In this document: piece after piece, positions 8,603-18,389 of the stretch
Position numbering within the stretch: position 1 is the first letter of the stretch
Layout: each line of letters begins with the position of its first letter
Assembly: GCA_002291465.1 (NCBI GenBank)
Contig: CP021238.1
Span: 1,240,001-1,304,000, forward strand
Direction of reading: 5' to 3'
Origin: Mycobacterium lepraemurium
GTDB lineage: Bacteria; Actinomycetota; Actinomycetes; Mycobacteriales; Mycobacteriaceae
DNA length: 64,000 nucleotides
The notes under the pieces: model-generated
Database searches by the model: none
What the model was told of the DNA's origin: nothing
The model's input: only the letters and a program-made list of their open reading frames with translations
Made by a program: the position numbers and the translations under genes

Positions 8603-9776
8603 ATGACTTTTGACTTCGGAGCACTCCCCCCCCGGAGGTCAACTCCACCCGCATTTACACCGGGGCGGGCGCCGCGCCGATGATGGCCGCCGCGGCGGCG
8701 TTCAGCAACCTGGCCGACGAGTTGAGCACCACCGCCGCGGCCACCCAGTCGGCGATCGCGAACCTGACCGGCGAGGAGTGGATAGGCCCCTCGGCGGCAG
8801 CGATGGTCACCGCCGTCCAGCCGTATGTGCAGTGGATGCACACTACCGCCGGGCAGCTGCAACAGGCGGCCGCCCAGGCCATGGCCTCGGCGGCCGCCTA
8901 CGAGACCGCCTTCGCCATGACGGTGCCGCCGGCGCTGGTCGCGGCCAACCGCGCCCAGCTTGCGGCCAACCGCGCCCAGCTTGCGGCGTTGATCGCGAGC
9001 AACGTGCTGGGGCAGAACGCCGCGGCGATCGCGGCCACCGAGGCGCAATACGGGGAGATGTGGGCCCAGGACGCGGCCGCCATGTACGGCTACGCTGCCT
9101 CGTCGGTGACCGCGGGCAAGCTCAGCCCGCTGACTTCGCCGGCGCCCACCAACCAACCCGGCGGGCTGGGCGCCCAGGCCGCCGCCGTCTCCGGGGCGAC
9201 GGCCACCAGCGCGCAGACCAGCGGGCTGCAGGGGACCGTCGTCAATGTGCCCAACGTGGTGCGCTCACTGGCGGCGCCGGCGGACCCGCCGGGGTTGACC
9301 GCGCTGGACAAACCTGCTGTGCAACACGGTGGTGAACAACGTCGGCAACGCCGGCTTCGACGTGGTGTCCTGGAACGTGTTCAACACCATCGTGTCCAAC
9401 ATCCTCTACAACCACACCCTCGACACCGCCGCGGCCGGGGTGGCCGGTGAGGTGGGCGGCGCGGTCGGCGGCGGCGCGCTGGTCGGTGCAGCGGCCCCCG
9501 CCACCGCGGGTGTGGGCGCCGCGCCGGTGCTGGCCAGTATGGGCACGGCCGCCACGGGCTGCGAATTATCAACGCCGGCAACGTGGTCCGCCCCCACACC
9601 GGAGCCCGCCGCGACGACCGTCGGGGCCACCGAGTGGGGCCAGCTCCGCCGAGGAGCCGCACACCGCCTGGGCCACCGACATGCCGGCGGTGGCCTCGGC
9701 CGGGCGTGGCGGCTACGGCATGGGGCCGCGGTACGGCATCAAACCCAAGGTGATGCCCACCTGGTTGCCGGTCTGA
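8603..9776 (+). pseudogene. PPE family protein (SVP-type tail), frameshifted at three places
   Basis: The start is MTFDFGALPP, the usual PPE beginning, preceded by AGGAGTGAGACA. The frame breaks at a run of eight C (8626-8633) where orthologous PPE proteins would read LPPEVNSTR, which needs six C. It continues as MMAAAAAFSNLADELSTT and the WxG-like EEWIGPSAAAM. It breaks again near 9309 (one extra C before [15 protein letters not shown]) and near 9640 before the tail [21 protein letters not shown] 21-bp tandem duplication at 8941-8982 repeats AANRAQL within the PPE helix. The gene would form an ESX-exported pair with the preceding PE, but no complete product can be made from this sequence. 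Confidence 0.85.
8941..8982 (+). repeat. 21-bp in-frame tandem duplication in the PPE gene
   Basis: Two adjacent identical 21-bp units occupy 8941-8961 and 8962-8982 and encode AANRAQL twice. Related PPE proteins normally have one copy of this AANRAQL stretch before ALIASN, so one copy looks like a recent duplication that adds two helical turns. Confidence 0.9.
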
Positions 9777-9826
9777 CTGGCGGCGGCGGACATCGCGGCG
9801 GCGAGTCCAGCCACTACCCTGGGAGC

Positions 9827-10891
9827 GTGCTGGACTTGACCGGGGACCCGGTTGCGCTGACCGCGGCGCTGGTGGACATCCCCAGCGAATCGCGCAACGA
9901 GGCGCGGCTGGCCGACGAGGTTGAGGCCGCGCTGCGGTCCCAGACGTCCGGTTTCGAGATCGTGCGCAACGGTAACGCCGTGCTGGCCCGCACCGACCGC
10001 GGGCGGCCGTCGCGGGTGCTGCTGGCCGGGCACCTGGACACCGTGCCGGTCGCCGGGAACCTGCCCAGTCGCCGCGAGGACGGCGACCTGTACGGCTGCG
10101 GCACGGCGGACATGAAGTCCGGGGATGCCGTCTTCCTGCATCTGGCCGCCACCGTCGCCGACCCGGCGCACGATCTGACGCTGGTCATGTACGACTGCGA
10201 GGAAATCGACGACGCCGCAAACGGATTGGGTCGCATCCAGCGCGAGCTGCCGGACTGGCTGTCCGCCGACGTCGCGATCCTGGGCGAGCCCACCGGCGGC
10301 TACATCGAGGCCGGCTGCCAGGGCACACTGCGGGTGGTGGTCAGCGCCACCGGAACTCGCGCCCATTCGGCACGATCCTGGTTGGGCGACAACGCTATTC
10401 ACAAACTGGGCGCCGTGCTGCAGCGGCTGGCCGGCTATCAGGCGCGCAGCGTCGAGATCGACGGCTGCACCCACCGTGAGGGCCTGTCGGCGGTGCGGAT
10501 CGACGGCGGGGTGGCGGGCAACGTCATTCCGGACGCGGCGGCGGTGACGGTCAACTTCCGCTTCGCCCCCGACCGGTCGCCGGCCGAGGCGCTGCAGCAT
10601 GTGCGCGACGTGCTCGACGGCCTCGACGTGCACATCGAACAGACCGACGCCGCCGCGGGCGCGCTGCCTGGGCTGTCCCAGCCCGCCGCCAAGGCGCTGG
10701 TCGAGGCGGCCGGCGGCCGGGTTAGGGCCAAATACGGCTGGACCGACGTGGCGCGCTTTGCCGCGCTGGGCATACCGGCGCTCAACTTCGGGCCCGGGGA
10801 TCCCAACCTCGCGCACCGGCGTGACGAACGGGTGGCGGTCGCCGCCATCACAGCCGCGGCGGACCTGCTGCGCGGCTACCTGAGCGGCTGA
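9827..10891 (+). CDS. dapE: Succinyl-diaminopimelate desuccinylase DapE
   Basis: DapE hydrolyses N-succinyl-LL-diaminopimelate to LL-diaminopimelate and succinate, a cytoplasmic metal-dependent step of lysine and peptidoglycan precursor synthesis. It belongs to the M20 metallopeptidase family. The first metal His is in AGHLDTVP (about residue 69), the bridging Asp in GTADMKSGD (about 95) and the catalytic Glu pair in DCEEIDDA (about 125). I chose the GTG at 9827, which gives 354 residues, equal to the M. tuberculosis enzyme. The longer open frame upstream is PPE sequence. The gene is intact and ends converging with, and overlapping by 16 bases, the broken Rv1204c-like gene. Confidence 0.94.
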   Translation: MLDLTGDPVALTAALVDIPSESRNEARLADEVEAALRSQTSGFEIVRNGNAVLARTDRGRPSRVLLAGHLDTVPVAGNLPSRREDGDLYGCGTADMKSGDAVFLHLAATVADPAHDLTLVMYDCEEIDDAANGLGRIQRELPDWLSADVAILGEPTGGYIEAGCQGTLRVVVSATGTRAHSARSWLGDNAIHKLGAVLQRLAGYQARSVEIDGCTHREGLSAVRIDGGVAGNVIPDAAAVTVNFRFAPDRSPAEALQHVRDVLDGLDVHIEQTDAAAGALPGLSQPAAKALVEAAGGRVRAKYGWTDVARFAALGIPALNFGPGDPNLAHRRDERVAVAAITAAADLLRGYLSG

Positions 10892-12799
10892 GCCGCCGCG
10901 CCCCGGCGCGCCTGCGCGGCGGCGTCCGCGGCCGCGGCGCGCATACCGATCGACGTCAGCTCCTCCGACACCGCCAGCAGTGCCGCTTCGTCGCCGGCCG
11001 CCATCGCCCGCGCGTGGGCCAACGCGATTCTCGCTGCGGTGCAGTCGATCTCGTCGCACAACCGAGCCAACGGCTCGCGGCCCGGGTGTCGCCGAGCTGC
11101 ACCGCCTCATGCCAGACCCGCGCCGCCACCGCCCGCTGGCTGCCGCGCTCGGCCATCCGGGCGGCATCGCGCGCGGCGGCCACCGCGCCGTGGGCGCCGC
11201 GCATCAGGCTCAGCCGATGCGACCGCGCCACCCCGAGCTCGGGCGCGAACAGCGCCGACTTGGTGCCGTGCCGGGATTCGGCCCGGCTCAATGCCTTTGC
11301 CGTGGCGGCGGTGTTGCCCAGCTGGGCCACCGCGGTGGCCAGCAGGGTCAGCGACAACGGCCCCCACGAGTAACCGGTGCTCTCCAAGGCAGCCGCAGCA
11401 GGATCCAATAATGCTGCTGCAGAAGAGAATTAGCCCTCGGCGAGCAGCACGTGCGCCAGCAGCACCTCACCGATCGCGCGACCCGGCTGCTGCAGCTCGG
11501 CGAAATCGGTGAACTGCTGCGCGAGTTCACGGGCCTGCTCGAGCCGGCCCGCCAGCAACATCGTGGTGGTCTGCGCCAGCCCGATGGTGAAGCGCAGCAG
11601 CCCGGGATGTTCGGCGGCCGACGCGCGCCGCGCCAACGGCTCGACGTCGTCGAACCGCCCCTGCCGCGCCGCGCACAACGCGGCCGCGCTGCCCGCCCAG
11701 GCCACCGCCTGGTCGTCGGCCGCCGAGCACCTCGCCGGCGACCTTGACGGCGTGCCCGACGTTGCCCGCGTTCATCGCGAAGGTGGCGCTGAGTGCGTCC
11801 AGGGTGGTGCGCGGGCCGGGGTCCGCGACGCGGTTGCGGACGGTGCGCAGGAAGGCGGTGGCCCGCTCCGGCTCGCTGAGCATCCAGAACTGGTTCGCCG
11901 CCCGCAGCAGGGCCCAGTCCATCAGCGCCGCCTCGGTCAAGCCGGTGGAGTCGGCCTCGGCCAGCAGCGCGTCGGCCTCCTGGCTGCGGCTCTGCCAGCC
12001 CAGCGCATGCGCCAGCGCCAGCCGCGCCGCCAGGCCGCCGGAGCGCCGCAGGGCGGCGCGGGCCAGCCGTTCGCCCAGCGCCAGGTAGCCCAGCCGCAGC
12101 GCCTGCCGCGCGGCGTCGACGACGTCGGCGGCCCGCGGCGGCGCGTCGCTGTTCAGCGCCAGCGCCACCAGCCGCAGCCGGTCGCTGAGCCGGTCGGATG
12201 GATGCCGCGCTAGCACGGTGACCAGCTCGGTGCGTCGTTGCCGGGCGTCGTCGGGGTCCAGCGCGGCCCGCACCCGCTCGGCGAACAGCGGGTGCGCGGT
12301 GTACACCACCGGGTCGTCGGACGTCCCGCCGCGCATCCGGGTCGCCGCCGCGCCCCACCGTTGCGCCTCGGCCACCGCGCCGTCACCGGCGAGCGCGTTC
12401 AGGTCGGTGACCGACAGCGGGCCAGCTGGTACACCAAGGTGGCCGACAGCACGTCCAGCTCGTGGGCGTCGTCGACGACCAGCAGCAGGCCGGCGTCGCC
12501 GAGTGAGGCCCGGGCGGCCCGCAGCAGCGCGGCCGGCTTGCCGATCTCGGCGATCCGGACCAGGTGGCTGAACGCCCCGAGCGGGACCGCGTGTTCGGTC
12601 GTCGTGCCGGTCACCCAGCGGACCCGGGTGCCGGGGTGCGCGGCGGCGAACCGCTCGGCGGCCACCCGCGCCAAGGTGGATTTGCCGATGCCGTCGGGGC
12701 CCAGGACACCGCCCCGGCCCCGGCGGCAGTGTCGACCAACGCCGCGTCCAGCCGCTCGGCCGCCGTCGCCTGTCGGGGGACGTTCCATCGAATCGGCAC
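10876..12799 (-). pseudogene. MalT/LuxR-type AAA ATPase regulator-like protein (Rv1204c-like), multiply broken
   Basis: The reading frame has to be changed at about 12710, 12420, 11720 and 11085, and there is an in-frame TAA at 11430-11432. The start MPIRWNVPRQATAAERL leads to a Walker A (GPDGIGKSTL) and a Walker B (LLLVVDDAHELD). A long helical, TPR-like region follows, as in LuxR-family large ATP-binding regulators. The family usually ends with a LuxR helix-turn-helix domain. Here the protein stops right after AAAADAAAQARRG, where that domain would begin, so it lacks a recognisable DNA-binding domain. The last 16 bases overlap dapE. It was presumably a signalling ATPase, and no function can be made from this copy. 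Confidence 0.75.
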
Positions 12800-12887
12800 G
12801 GCCGGATTTTATGGCGCGCGGGCCTGCCGCCACGGCGAAAGCCCCAGATATGACGGGCCGCGCGGGGTTGGTCTACGTTTGTCGGAT

Positions 12888-13451
12888 ATGCCCGCAGAAC
12901 GCGATTCGTCGGCCGCGTGGGCGGTGTGTGTGTACTGCGCGTCCGGCCCGCAGCATCCCGAATTGCTCGGTGTCGCTGCGGAACTCGGCGAGGCGATCGC
13001 CGAGCGGGGCTGGACGCTGGTGTGGGGCGGCGGCCGGGTGTCGGCGATGGGCGCGGTGGCCAGCGCGGCCCGGGCCCGCGGCGGGCGGACCGTCGGCGTC
13101 ATCCCCACGGTGCTGATGCGCCGCGAGATCGCCGACGCCGACGCCGACGAGCTGATCGTCAGCGACACCCTGCACGAGCGCAAACAGATCATGGAGGACC
13201 GCGCCGACGCGTTCATCGCGTTGCCCGGCGGCATCGGCACCCTCGACGAGGTGCTGGACGCATGGACGACGGGATTCCTCGGGCTGCACGCCAAACCCAT
13301 CGTTCTGCTGGACCCGATCGGCCACTACGAGGGGCTGTGGCTGTGGCTGTCCGGATTGCTGGACAGCGGCTACATCACTCAGGCGGCGATAGACCGGGTG
13401 GTCCTGGTCGACAAGGTGGGTGCCGCGTTGGAGGCGTGTGCGCCCGGCTGA
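12888..13451 (+). CDS. LOG-family cytokinin riboside 5'-monophosphate phosphoribohydrolase
   Basis: The 187-residue protein equals Rv1205 of M. tuberculosis in length. LOG enzymes remove ribose 5-phosphate from cytokinin nucleotides to release free cytokinin; Rv1205 is reported to do this in M. tuberculosis. The family signature PGGIGTLDEV (PGGxGTxxE) is at about residues 113-122, and the nucleotide-binding stretch GGGRVSAMGAVA precedes it. I chose the ATG at 12888 because it gives the orthologue length; the longer frame upstream is antisense to the broken ATPase gene. The gene is intact. Confidence 0.9.
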   Translation: MPAERDSSAAWAVCVYCASGPQHPELLGVAAELGEAIAERGWTLVWGGGRVSAMGAVASAARARGGRTVGVIPTVLMRREIADADADELIVSDTLHERKQIMEDRADAFIALPGGIGTLDEVLDAWTTGFLGLHAKPIVLLDPIGHYEGLWLWLSGLLDSGYITQAAIDRVVLVDKVGAALEACAPG

Positions 13452-13507
13452 GCCCGACGACCGCGCCGCCGCCCGACTAGGCTGTCCGCCGAGCTTGACT
13501 TCTTTTT

Positions 13508-13553
13508 CCTACAAGATCGAGTCCGACCAGGATCGAGTTCCTACAGAATCGAG
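13508..13553 (+). promoter_or_regulatory. Direct-repeat cluster upstream of fadD6
   Basis: CCTACAAGATCGAG (13508-13521) and CCTACAGAATCGAG (13540-13553) agree at 12 of 14 positions and start 32 bases apart, about three helical turns. A third shorter copy, CCAGGATCGAG, lies between them. They end 8 bases before the fadD6 start, so they could be a regulator site or leader sequence. This is inferred from the repeat only. Confidence 0.35.
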
Positions 13554-13561
13554 GGGATCAG

Positions 13562-15321
13562 GTGTCCGATCGTGACGGGGGAGCGCGCACGGCGGTCAAA
13601 CTGACCGACATCGCAGCTCGGGTGCCGACCGTGCTGGCCGACCTGCCGGTGATCGCACGCGGCACGCTGACCGGGCTGCTGGCCCAGCCCGGCTCGCACA
13701 AGTCGATCGGCACCGTGTTCCAGGATCGGGCCGCCCGCTACGGCGACCGGGTCTTCCTGCGGTTCGGCGAACAGCAGCTGACCTACCGGGACGCCAACGC
13801 CGCCGCCAACCGGTACGTCGCGGTGCTGGTCGCCCGCGGCGTCGGCCACGGCGACGTCGTCGCCATCATGCTGCGCAACTCGCCCATCACGGTGCTGGCC
13901 ATGCTGGCCGCGGTCAAGTGCGGCGCGATCGCCGGCATGCTCAACTACCACCAGCACGGCGAGGTCCTCGCGCACAGCCTGGGCCTGCTGGACGCCAAGG
14001 TGCTGATCGCCGAGACCGATCTGGTCAGCGCGGTGGCCGAGTGCGGCGGCTCGGGCAGCACTGAGACCCTGACCGTGGAGGACCTGGAGCGCTTCGCGGT
14101 CAGCGTGCCGGCCACCAACCCGGCGTCGGCGTCGGCGGTGCAGGCCCGCGACACCGCGTTCTACATCTTCACCACTGGCACCACGGGATTCCCCAAGGCC
14201 AGCGTGATGACGCACCTGCGCTGGCTGAAGGCGCTCGCCGCGTTCGGCGGGATCGGGTTGCGGCTGAAGAGCTCCGATACCCTGTACTGCTGCCTGCCGC
14301 TGTACCACAACAATGCGTTGACGGTGGCGTTGTCGTCGGTGATCAACTCGGGGGCGCCGCTGGCGCTGGGCAAGTCGTTCTCGGCGTCGAAGTTCTGGGA
14401 CGAGGTGATCGCCAACGACGCCACGGCGTTCATCTACATCGGCGAGGTGTGCCGATACCTGCTCAACCAGCCGGCCAAGCCCACCGACCGGGCGCACCGG
14501 GTGCGGCTGATCGCCGGCAACGGCCTGCGCCCCGAAATCTGGGACGAGTTCACCCAGCGGTTCGGGATCGCCCGCGTCTGCGAGTTCTATGCCTCCAGCG
14601 AGGGCAACGCCGCGTTCATCAACGTGTTCAACGTGGCCCCGGTCCACCGGGATCTTCCCGCTGCCCCTGGCCTACGTCGAGTACGACCCCGACACCGGTG
14701 CCCCGCTGCGCGGCGACGACGGCCGGGTGCGCCGGGTGCCGCCCGGACAGCCCGGGCTGTTGCTCAGCCCCGTCAACCGGTTGCAGCCCTTCGACGACTA
14801 CACCGACCCCGAATCGAGCGAAAAGAAGTTGGTGCGCAACACTTTTCGCGACGGCGACTGCTGGTTCAACACCGGTGACGTGATGAGCCCGCAGGGGCTG
14901 GGGCATGCCGCGTTCGTCGACCGGCTCGGCGACACCTTCCGCTGGAAGGGGGAGAATGTGGCCACCACGCAGGTCGAGGCGGCGCTGGCCTCCGACGGGT
15001 CCGTCGAGGACTGCACGGTCTTCGGGGTCGAGGTGCCGCGCACCGGCGGCCGCCATCACCCGCGGCGCCGAGTTCGACGGGCGGTTGCTGGCCCACACCG
15101 TCTACGAGCAGCTGCCCGTCTACGCGCTGCCGCTGTTCGTGCGGGTGGTGGACTCCACCGAGCAGACCACCACCTTCAAGAGCCCCAAGGTGGAGCTGCG
15201 CGAGCAAGGCTACGGCCCCGACGTCAAGGACCCGCTGTACGTGCTGGCCGGCCGCGACGAGGGCTACGTGCCGTTCTACGAAGAATACCCCGACGAGGTC
15301 GCCGAGGGCAAGCGGCCCTAA
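13562..15321 (+). pseudogene. fadD6: Fatty-acyl-CoA synthetase FadD6, disrupted
   Basis: FadD6 is a FATP-like very-long-chain acyl-CoA synthetase of about 597 residues. The first ~360 codons are clean and include the AMP-binding motif FTTGTTGFPKAS and LPLYHNNALTV. The frame shifts at about 14640 (one extra base, before TGIFPLPLAYVEYD) and again at about 15045. At the second site the family motif GGRAGMA is missing: GGR is followed directly by sequence matching AITRGAEFDGRLLAHTV in another frame. This looks like a deletion of about 14 bases between short CGC repeats. The end EGYVPFYEEYPDEV is well preserved, so the damage seems recent. Confidence 0.88.
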
Positions 15322-15376
15322 GGCGGCGGTGCGACCTGGCCCTGCGCGCTCTCGGCCGACCAGGCACCATAGACCC

Positions 15377-16252
15377 GTGCAATCGACGTTCTGCGGGCGT
15401 CCGGTCGCCGGTGATCGCGCGCTGATCATGGCGATCATCAACCGCACCCCGGACTCGTTCTACGACCGGGGCGCCACCTTCAGCGACGACGCCGCCCGGG
15501 CGGCCGTGCACCGGGCGGTGGCCGAGGGTGCCGACGTCATCGACGTCGGCGGCGTCAAGGCCGGGCCCGGCCAGGACGTCGACGCCGACACCGAGATCGC
15601 CCGGCTGGTGCCGTTCATCGAATGGCTGCGCGACGCGTACCCGGACCAGCTGATCAGCGCCGACACCTGGCGTGCCGAGGTGGCCAAGGTGGCCTGCGCG
15701 GCCGGCGCGGACCTGATCAACGACACCTGGGGCGGCGTCGACCCGGCGCTGCCGGAGGTGGCCGCGGAGTTCGGGGCGGGCCTGGTGTGCTCGCACACCG
15801 GCAACGCGGTGCCGCGCACCCGCCCGTTCCGGGTGAGCTACGGAACTAGCACCCGCGGCGTGGTCGACGACGTGATCGCCCAGGTCACCGCGGCCGCCGA
15901 GCGGGCTGTCGGCTGTGGCGTGGCCCGCGACCGGGTGCTGATCGACCCCACCCACGACTTCGGCAAGAACACCTTCCACGGCCTGCTGTTGTTGCGGCAC
16001 GTCGGCGATCTTGTTAACACCGGATGGCCCGTGCTGATGGCTTTGAGCAACAAGGACTTCGTCGGGGAGACTCTGGGTGTGGAATTGACCGAGCGGCTGG
16101 AGGGAACGTTGGCGGCCACCGCGCTGGCGGCGGCCGCCGGCGCCCGGACGTTTCGGGTGCACGAGGTCGCGCCCACTCGCCGGGTGCTGGAAATGGTGGC
16201 CTCGATCCAGGGCACCCGCCCGCCCACGCGCACGGTGAGGGGGCTCGTATGA
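15377..16252 (+). CDS. folP2: Dihydropteroate synthase homologue FolP2
   Basis: The protein has the pterin-binding TIM-barrel pattern of dihydropteroate synthases: IMAIINRTPDSFYDRG at the N-terminus, DVGGVKAGPG for the pyrophosphate-binding loop, ISADTW, and LINDTWGG. FolP1, elsewhere in the genome, is the established folate enzyme. FolP2 homologues in mycobacteria are considered inactive as dihydropteroate synthases, so its true role is uncertain. I use the GTG at 15377 (291 residues). Its stop overlaps the gpgS start (ATGA at 16249-16252), which ties it to glucosylglycerate synthesis rather than to folate genes. Confidence 0.9.
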   Translation: MQSTFCGRPVAGDRALIMAIINRTPDSFYDRGATFSDDAARAAVHRAVAEGADVIDVGGVKAGPGQDVDADTEIARLVPFIEWLRDAYPDQLISADTWRAEVAKVACAAGADLINDTWGGVDPALPEVAAEFGAGLVCSHTGNAVPRTRPFRVSYGTSTRGVVDDVIAQVTAAAERAVGCGVARDRVLIDPTHDFGKNTFHGLLLLRHVGDLVNTGWPVLMALSNKDFVGETLGVELTERLEGTLAATALAAAAGARTFRVHEVAPTRRVLEMVASIQGTRPPTRTVRGLV

Positions 16253-17238
16253 CGACGTCCGACCTGGTCGCCGGGGAGCTGGCGGGCGACGGGCTGCGCG
16301 ACACCCGGCCCGGCGACACCTGGCTGGCCGACCGCAGCTGGAACCGCCCCGGCTGGACGGTCGCCGAGCTGGAGGCTGCCAAGTCCGGCCGGACCATCTC
16401 AGTGGTACTGCCTGCCCTCGACGAGGAAGACACCATCGGCTCGGTGATCGACATCATCTCGCCGCTGGTGGACGGCCTGGTCGACGAGCTGATCGTGCTG
16501 GATTCGGGCTCCACCGACGACACCGAGATCCGCGCCGTCGCCGCCGGCGCCCGCGTCGTCAGCCGCGAACAGGCGCTACCCGAGGTGCCGATCCGGCCGG
16601 GCAAGGGCGAGGCGTTGTGGCGTTCGCTGGCCGCCAGCCGCGGCGACATCGTGGTGTTCGTCGATTCCGACCTGATCAACCCGCACCCGATGTTCGTGCC
16701 GTGGCTGGTCGGGCCGCTGCTCACGGGAGACGGCGTGCACCTGGTCAAGAGCTTCTACCGGCGGCCGCTGAATGTCGGCGACGCCGGCGGCGGCGCCGTC
16801 GCGGCCGGGGGCGGGCGGGTCACCGAGCTGGTGGCCCGGCCGCTGCTCGCCGCGCTGCGCCCGGAGCTGGGCTGCATCCTGCAGCCGCTGGGCGGCGAAT
16901 ACGCGGCCACCCGGGAGCTGCTCACCTCGGTGCCGTTCGCCCCGGGCTACGGCGTGGAGATCGGCCTGCTGGTGGACACCTTCGACCGGCTGGGCCTCGG
17001 CGCGATCGCCCAGGTCAACCTGGGGGTGCGGGAGCACCGCAACCGGCCGCTGGCCGAGCTGGGCGCGATGAGCCGCCAGGTCATCGCGACCCTGCTGTCG
17101 CGCTGCGGCATCCCCGACTCCGGGGTGGGACTGACCCAGTTCGTGGCCGACGGGCCGGAGGGACAGAGCTACACCCAGCACACCTGGCCGGTGTCGCTGG
17201 CCGACCGGCCGCCTATGCAGGCGATCCGGCCCCGCTGA
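16249..17238 (+). CDS. gpgS: Glucosyl-3-phosphoglycerate synthase GpgS
   Basis: GpgS joins glucose from NDP-glucose to 3-phosphoglycerate. This is the first step in making methylglucose lipopolysaccharides, which modulate fatty acid synthase. It belongs to the GT81 retaining glycosyltransferases. SVVLPALDEEDTIG starts the Rossmann-like domain, LDSGSTDDT follows, and the metal-binding DSD is in VVFVDSDLINP at about residue 140. The length (329) is near the 324 of M. tuberculosis GpgS. The ATG overlaps the folP2 stop. The gene is intact. Confidence 0.94.
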   Translation: MTTSDLVAGELAGDGLRDTRPGDTWLADRSWNRPGWTVAELEAAKSGRTISVVLPALDEEDTIGSVIDIISPLVDGLVDELIVLDSGSTDDTEIRAVAAGARVVSREQALPEVPIRPGKGEALWRSLAASRGDIVVFVDSDLINPHPMFVPWLVGPLLTGDGVHLVKSFYRRPLNVGDAGGGAVAAGGGRVTELVARPLLAALRPELGCILQPLGGEYAATRELLTSVPFAPGYGVEIGLLVDTFDRLGLGAIAQVNLGVREHRNRPLAELGAMSRQVIATLLSRCGIPDSGVGLTQFVADGPEGQSYTQHTWPVSLADRPPMQAIRPR

Positions 17239-17288
17239 CCGGCGACCGGGTCGGCGGCGCTGTCGGCCCGATAGGGCAGTATCGATCC

Positions 17289-17639
17289 GTGGCGTTGGTG
17301 TTGCTGTACCTGGTGGTCCTGGTGCTGGTGGCGATCGTCCTGTTCGGCGCGGCCAGCCTGCTGTTCGGTCGCGGTGAGCAGCTGCCGCCCCTGCCCCGGG
17401 GGACGACGGCGACGGTGCTGCCCGCCTACGGGGTGACGGGGTCGGACGTCGACGCCGTCAAGTTCACCCAGGTGCTGCGCGGATACAAGACCAGCGAGGT
17501 CGACTGGGTGCTGGACCGGCTCGCCCGCGAACTCGAGGCGCTGCGCGGCCAGCTGGCGGCCGCCCACGCGGCGTTGGGCGAACAGCAGACCGGGTGCCAA
17601 TCCGCGGAACCCGACGACGGCGCGGATCGTCAGGACTGA
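17289..17639 (+). CDS. Small membrane protein with DivIVA-type domain (Rv1209-like)
   Basis: This 116-residue protein has one N-terminal membrane segment (LVLLYLVVLVLVAIVLFGAA). It then carries a DivIVA-like motif, VKFTQVLRGYKTSEVDWVLD, and a short coiled coil (RELEALRGQLAAAHAAL). DivIVA-like domains of this sort often mark proteins of polar growth or cell-wall sites. The GTG start at 17289 gives about the length of Rv1209 (122). Its stop is 2 bases before the tagA start, so the pair is probably an operon. The exact function is unknown. Confidence 0.8.
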   Translation: MALVLLYLVVLVLVAIVLFGAASLLFGRGEQLPPLPRGTTATVLPAYGVTGSDVDAVKFTQVLRGYKTSEVDWVLDRLARELEALRGQLAAAHAALGEQQTGCQSAEPDDGADRQD

Positions 17640-17641
17640 AT

Positions 17642-18223
17642 GTGAGTGACGACGAGCCGATCCGCTGCAGTTGGGCCACCGCGCGGTCCGGGCCCGATTT
17701 CGAGCTGTACCGCGATTACCACGACCGGGAATGGGGCCAAACCGTGCGCGACGGGGTGGCCCTGTTCGAGCGGATGAGCCTGGAGGCCTTCCAGAGCGGG
17801 CTGTCGTGGCTGACCATCCTGCGCAAACGGGAGAACTTCCGCCGCGCGTTCTCCGGTTTCGACATCGACGCCGTCGCCGGGTACACCGACGCCGACGTGC
17901 GACGGCTGATGGCCGATCCCGGAATCGTGCGCAACCGCGCCAAGATCGAGGCCTCCATCGCCAACGCGTGCGCGACCGCCGAGCTGGGTGGCGCCACGCA
18001 GCTGGCCGAGCTGCTGTGGTCGTTCGCGCCGGCCCCACGGTCCCGGCCGGCCGACGCGTCCGAAATACCCTCGGCCACTGCCGAATCGAAGGCCATGGCC
18101 GGTGAACTCAAGCGGCGCGGCTTCCGCTTCGTCGGGCCGACCACCGCCTATGCGCTGATGCAGGCGACCGGCATGGTCGACGACCATATTCGCGGTTGCT
18201 GGGTGCCCGCGGCGGTGCGCTGA
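17642..18223 (+). CDS. tagA: DNA-3-methyladenine glycosylase I (TagA)
   Basis: TagA excises 3-methyladenine from alkylated DNA. Visible family features are the zinc-binding start CSWATARSGPDF with YRDYHDREWG, the motif ERMSLEAFQSGLSWLTILRKRE, and the C-terminal zinc ligands in MVDDHIRGCW. I chose GTG at 17642 because VSDDEPIRCSW matches the usual start of the protein; an upstream ATG at 17594 would add 16 residues of Rv1209-overlapping sequence. The gene is intact and is the second gene of the pair with the DivIVA-like protein. Confidence 0.9.
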   Translation: MSDDEPIRCSWATARSGPDFELYRDYHDREWGQTVRDGVALFERMSLEAFQSGLSWLTILRKRENFRRAFSGFDIDAVAGYTDADVRRLMADPGIVRNRAKIEASIANACATAELGGATQLAELLWSFAPAPRSRPADASEIPSATAESKAMAGELKRRGFRFVGPTTAYALMQATGMVDDHIRGCWVPAAVR

Positions 18224-18389
18224 GAACACAGATGTGGGTCTTTGTACAAGTGGTGACCTGGATAGGGAACAATAGAGGGGTGATTAGGCAGTTCGATGCC
18301 GGGCATGGCTGGAAGTTCGCTGGTGGGGCGTGTCCGGCGCCGACCAGGCTCGCAAGGGCGGGCCAGCTCGAACCTGGAGGGAGCACTCG

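Noticed and set aside
12564..12887. Longer LOG protein starting at 12564
   Set aside because: The extra part is antisense to the ATPase gene; the ATG at 12888 gives the orthologue length.
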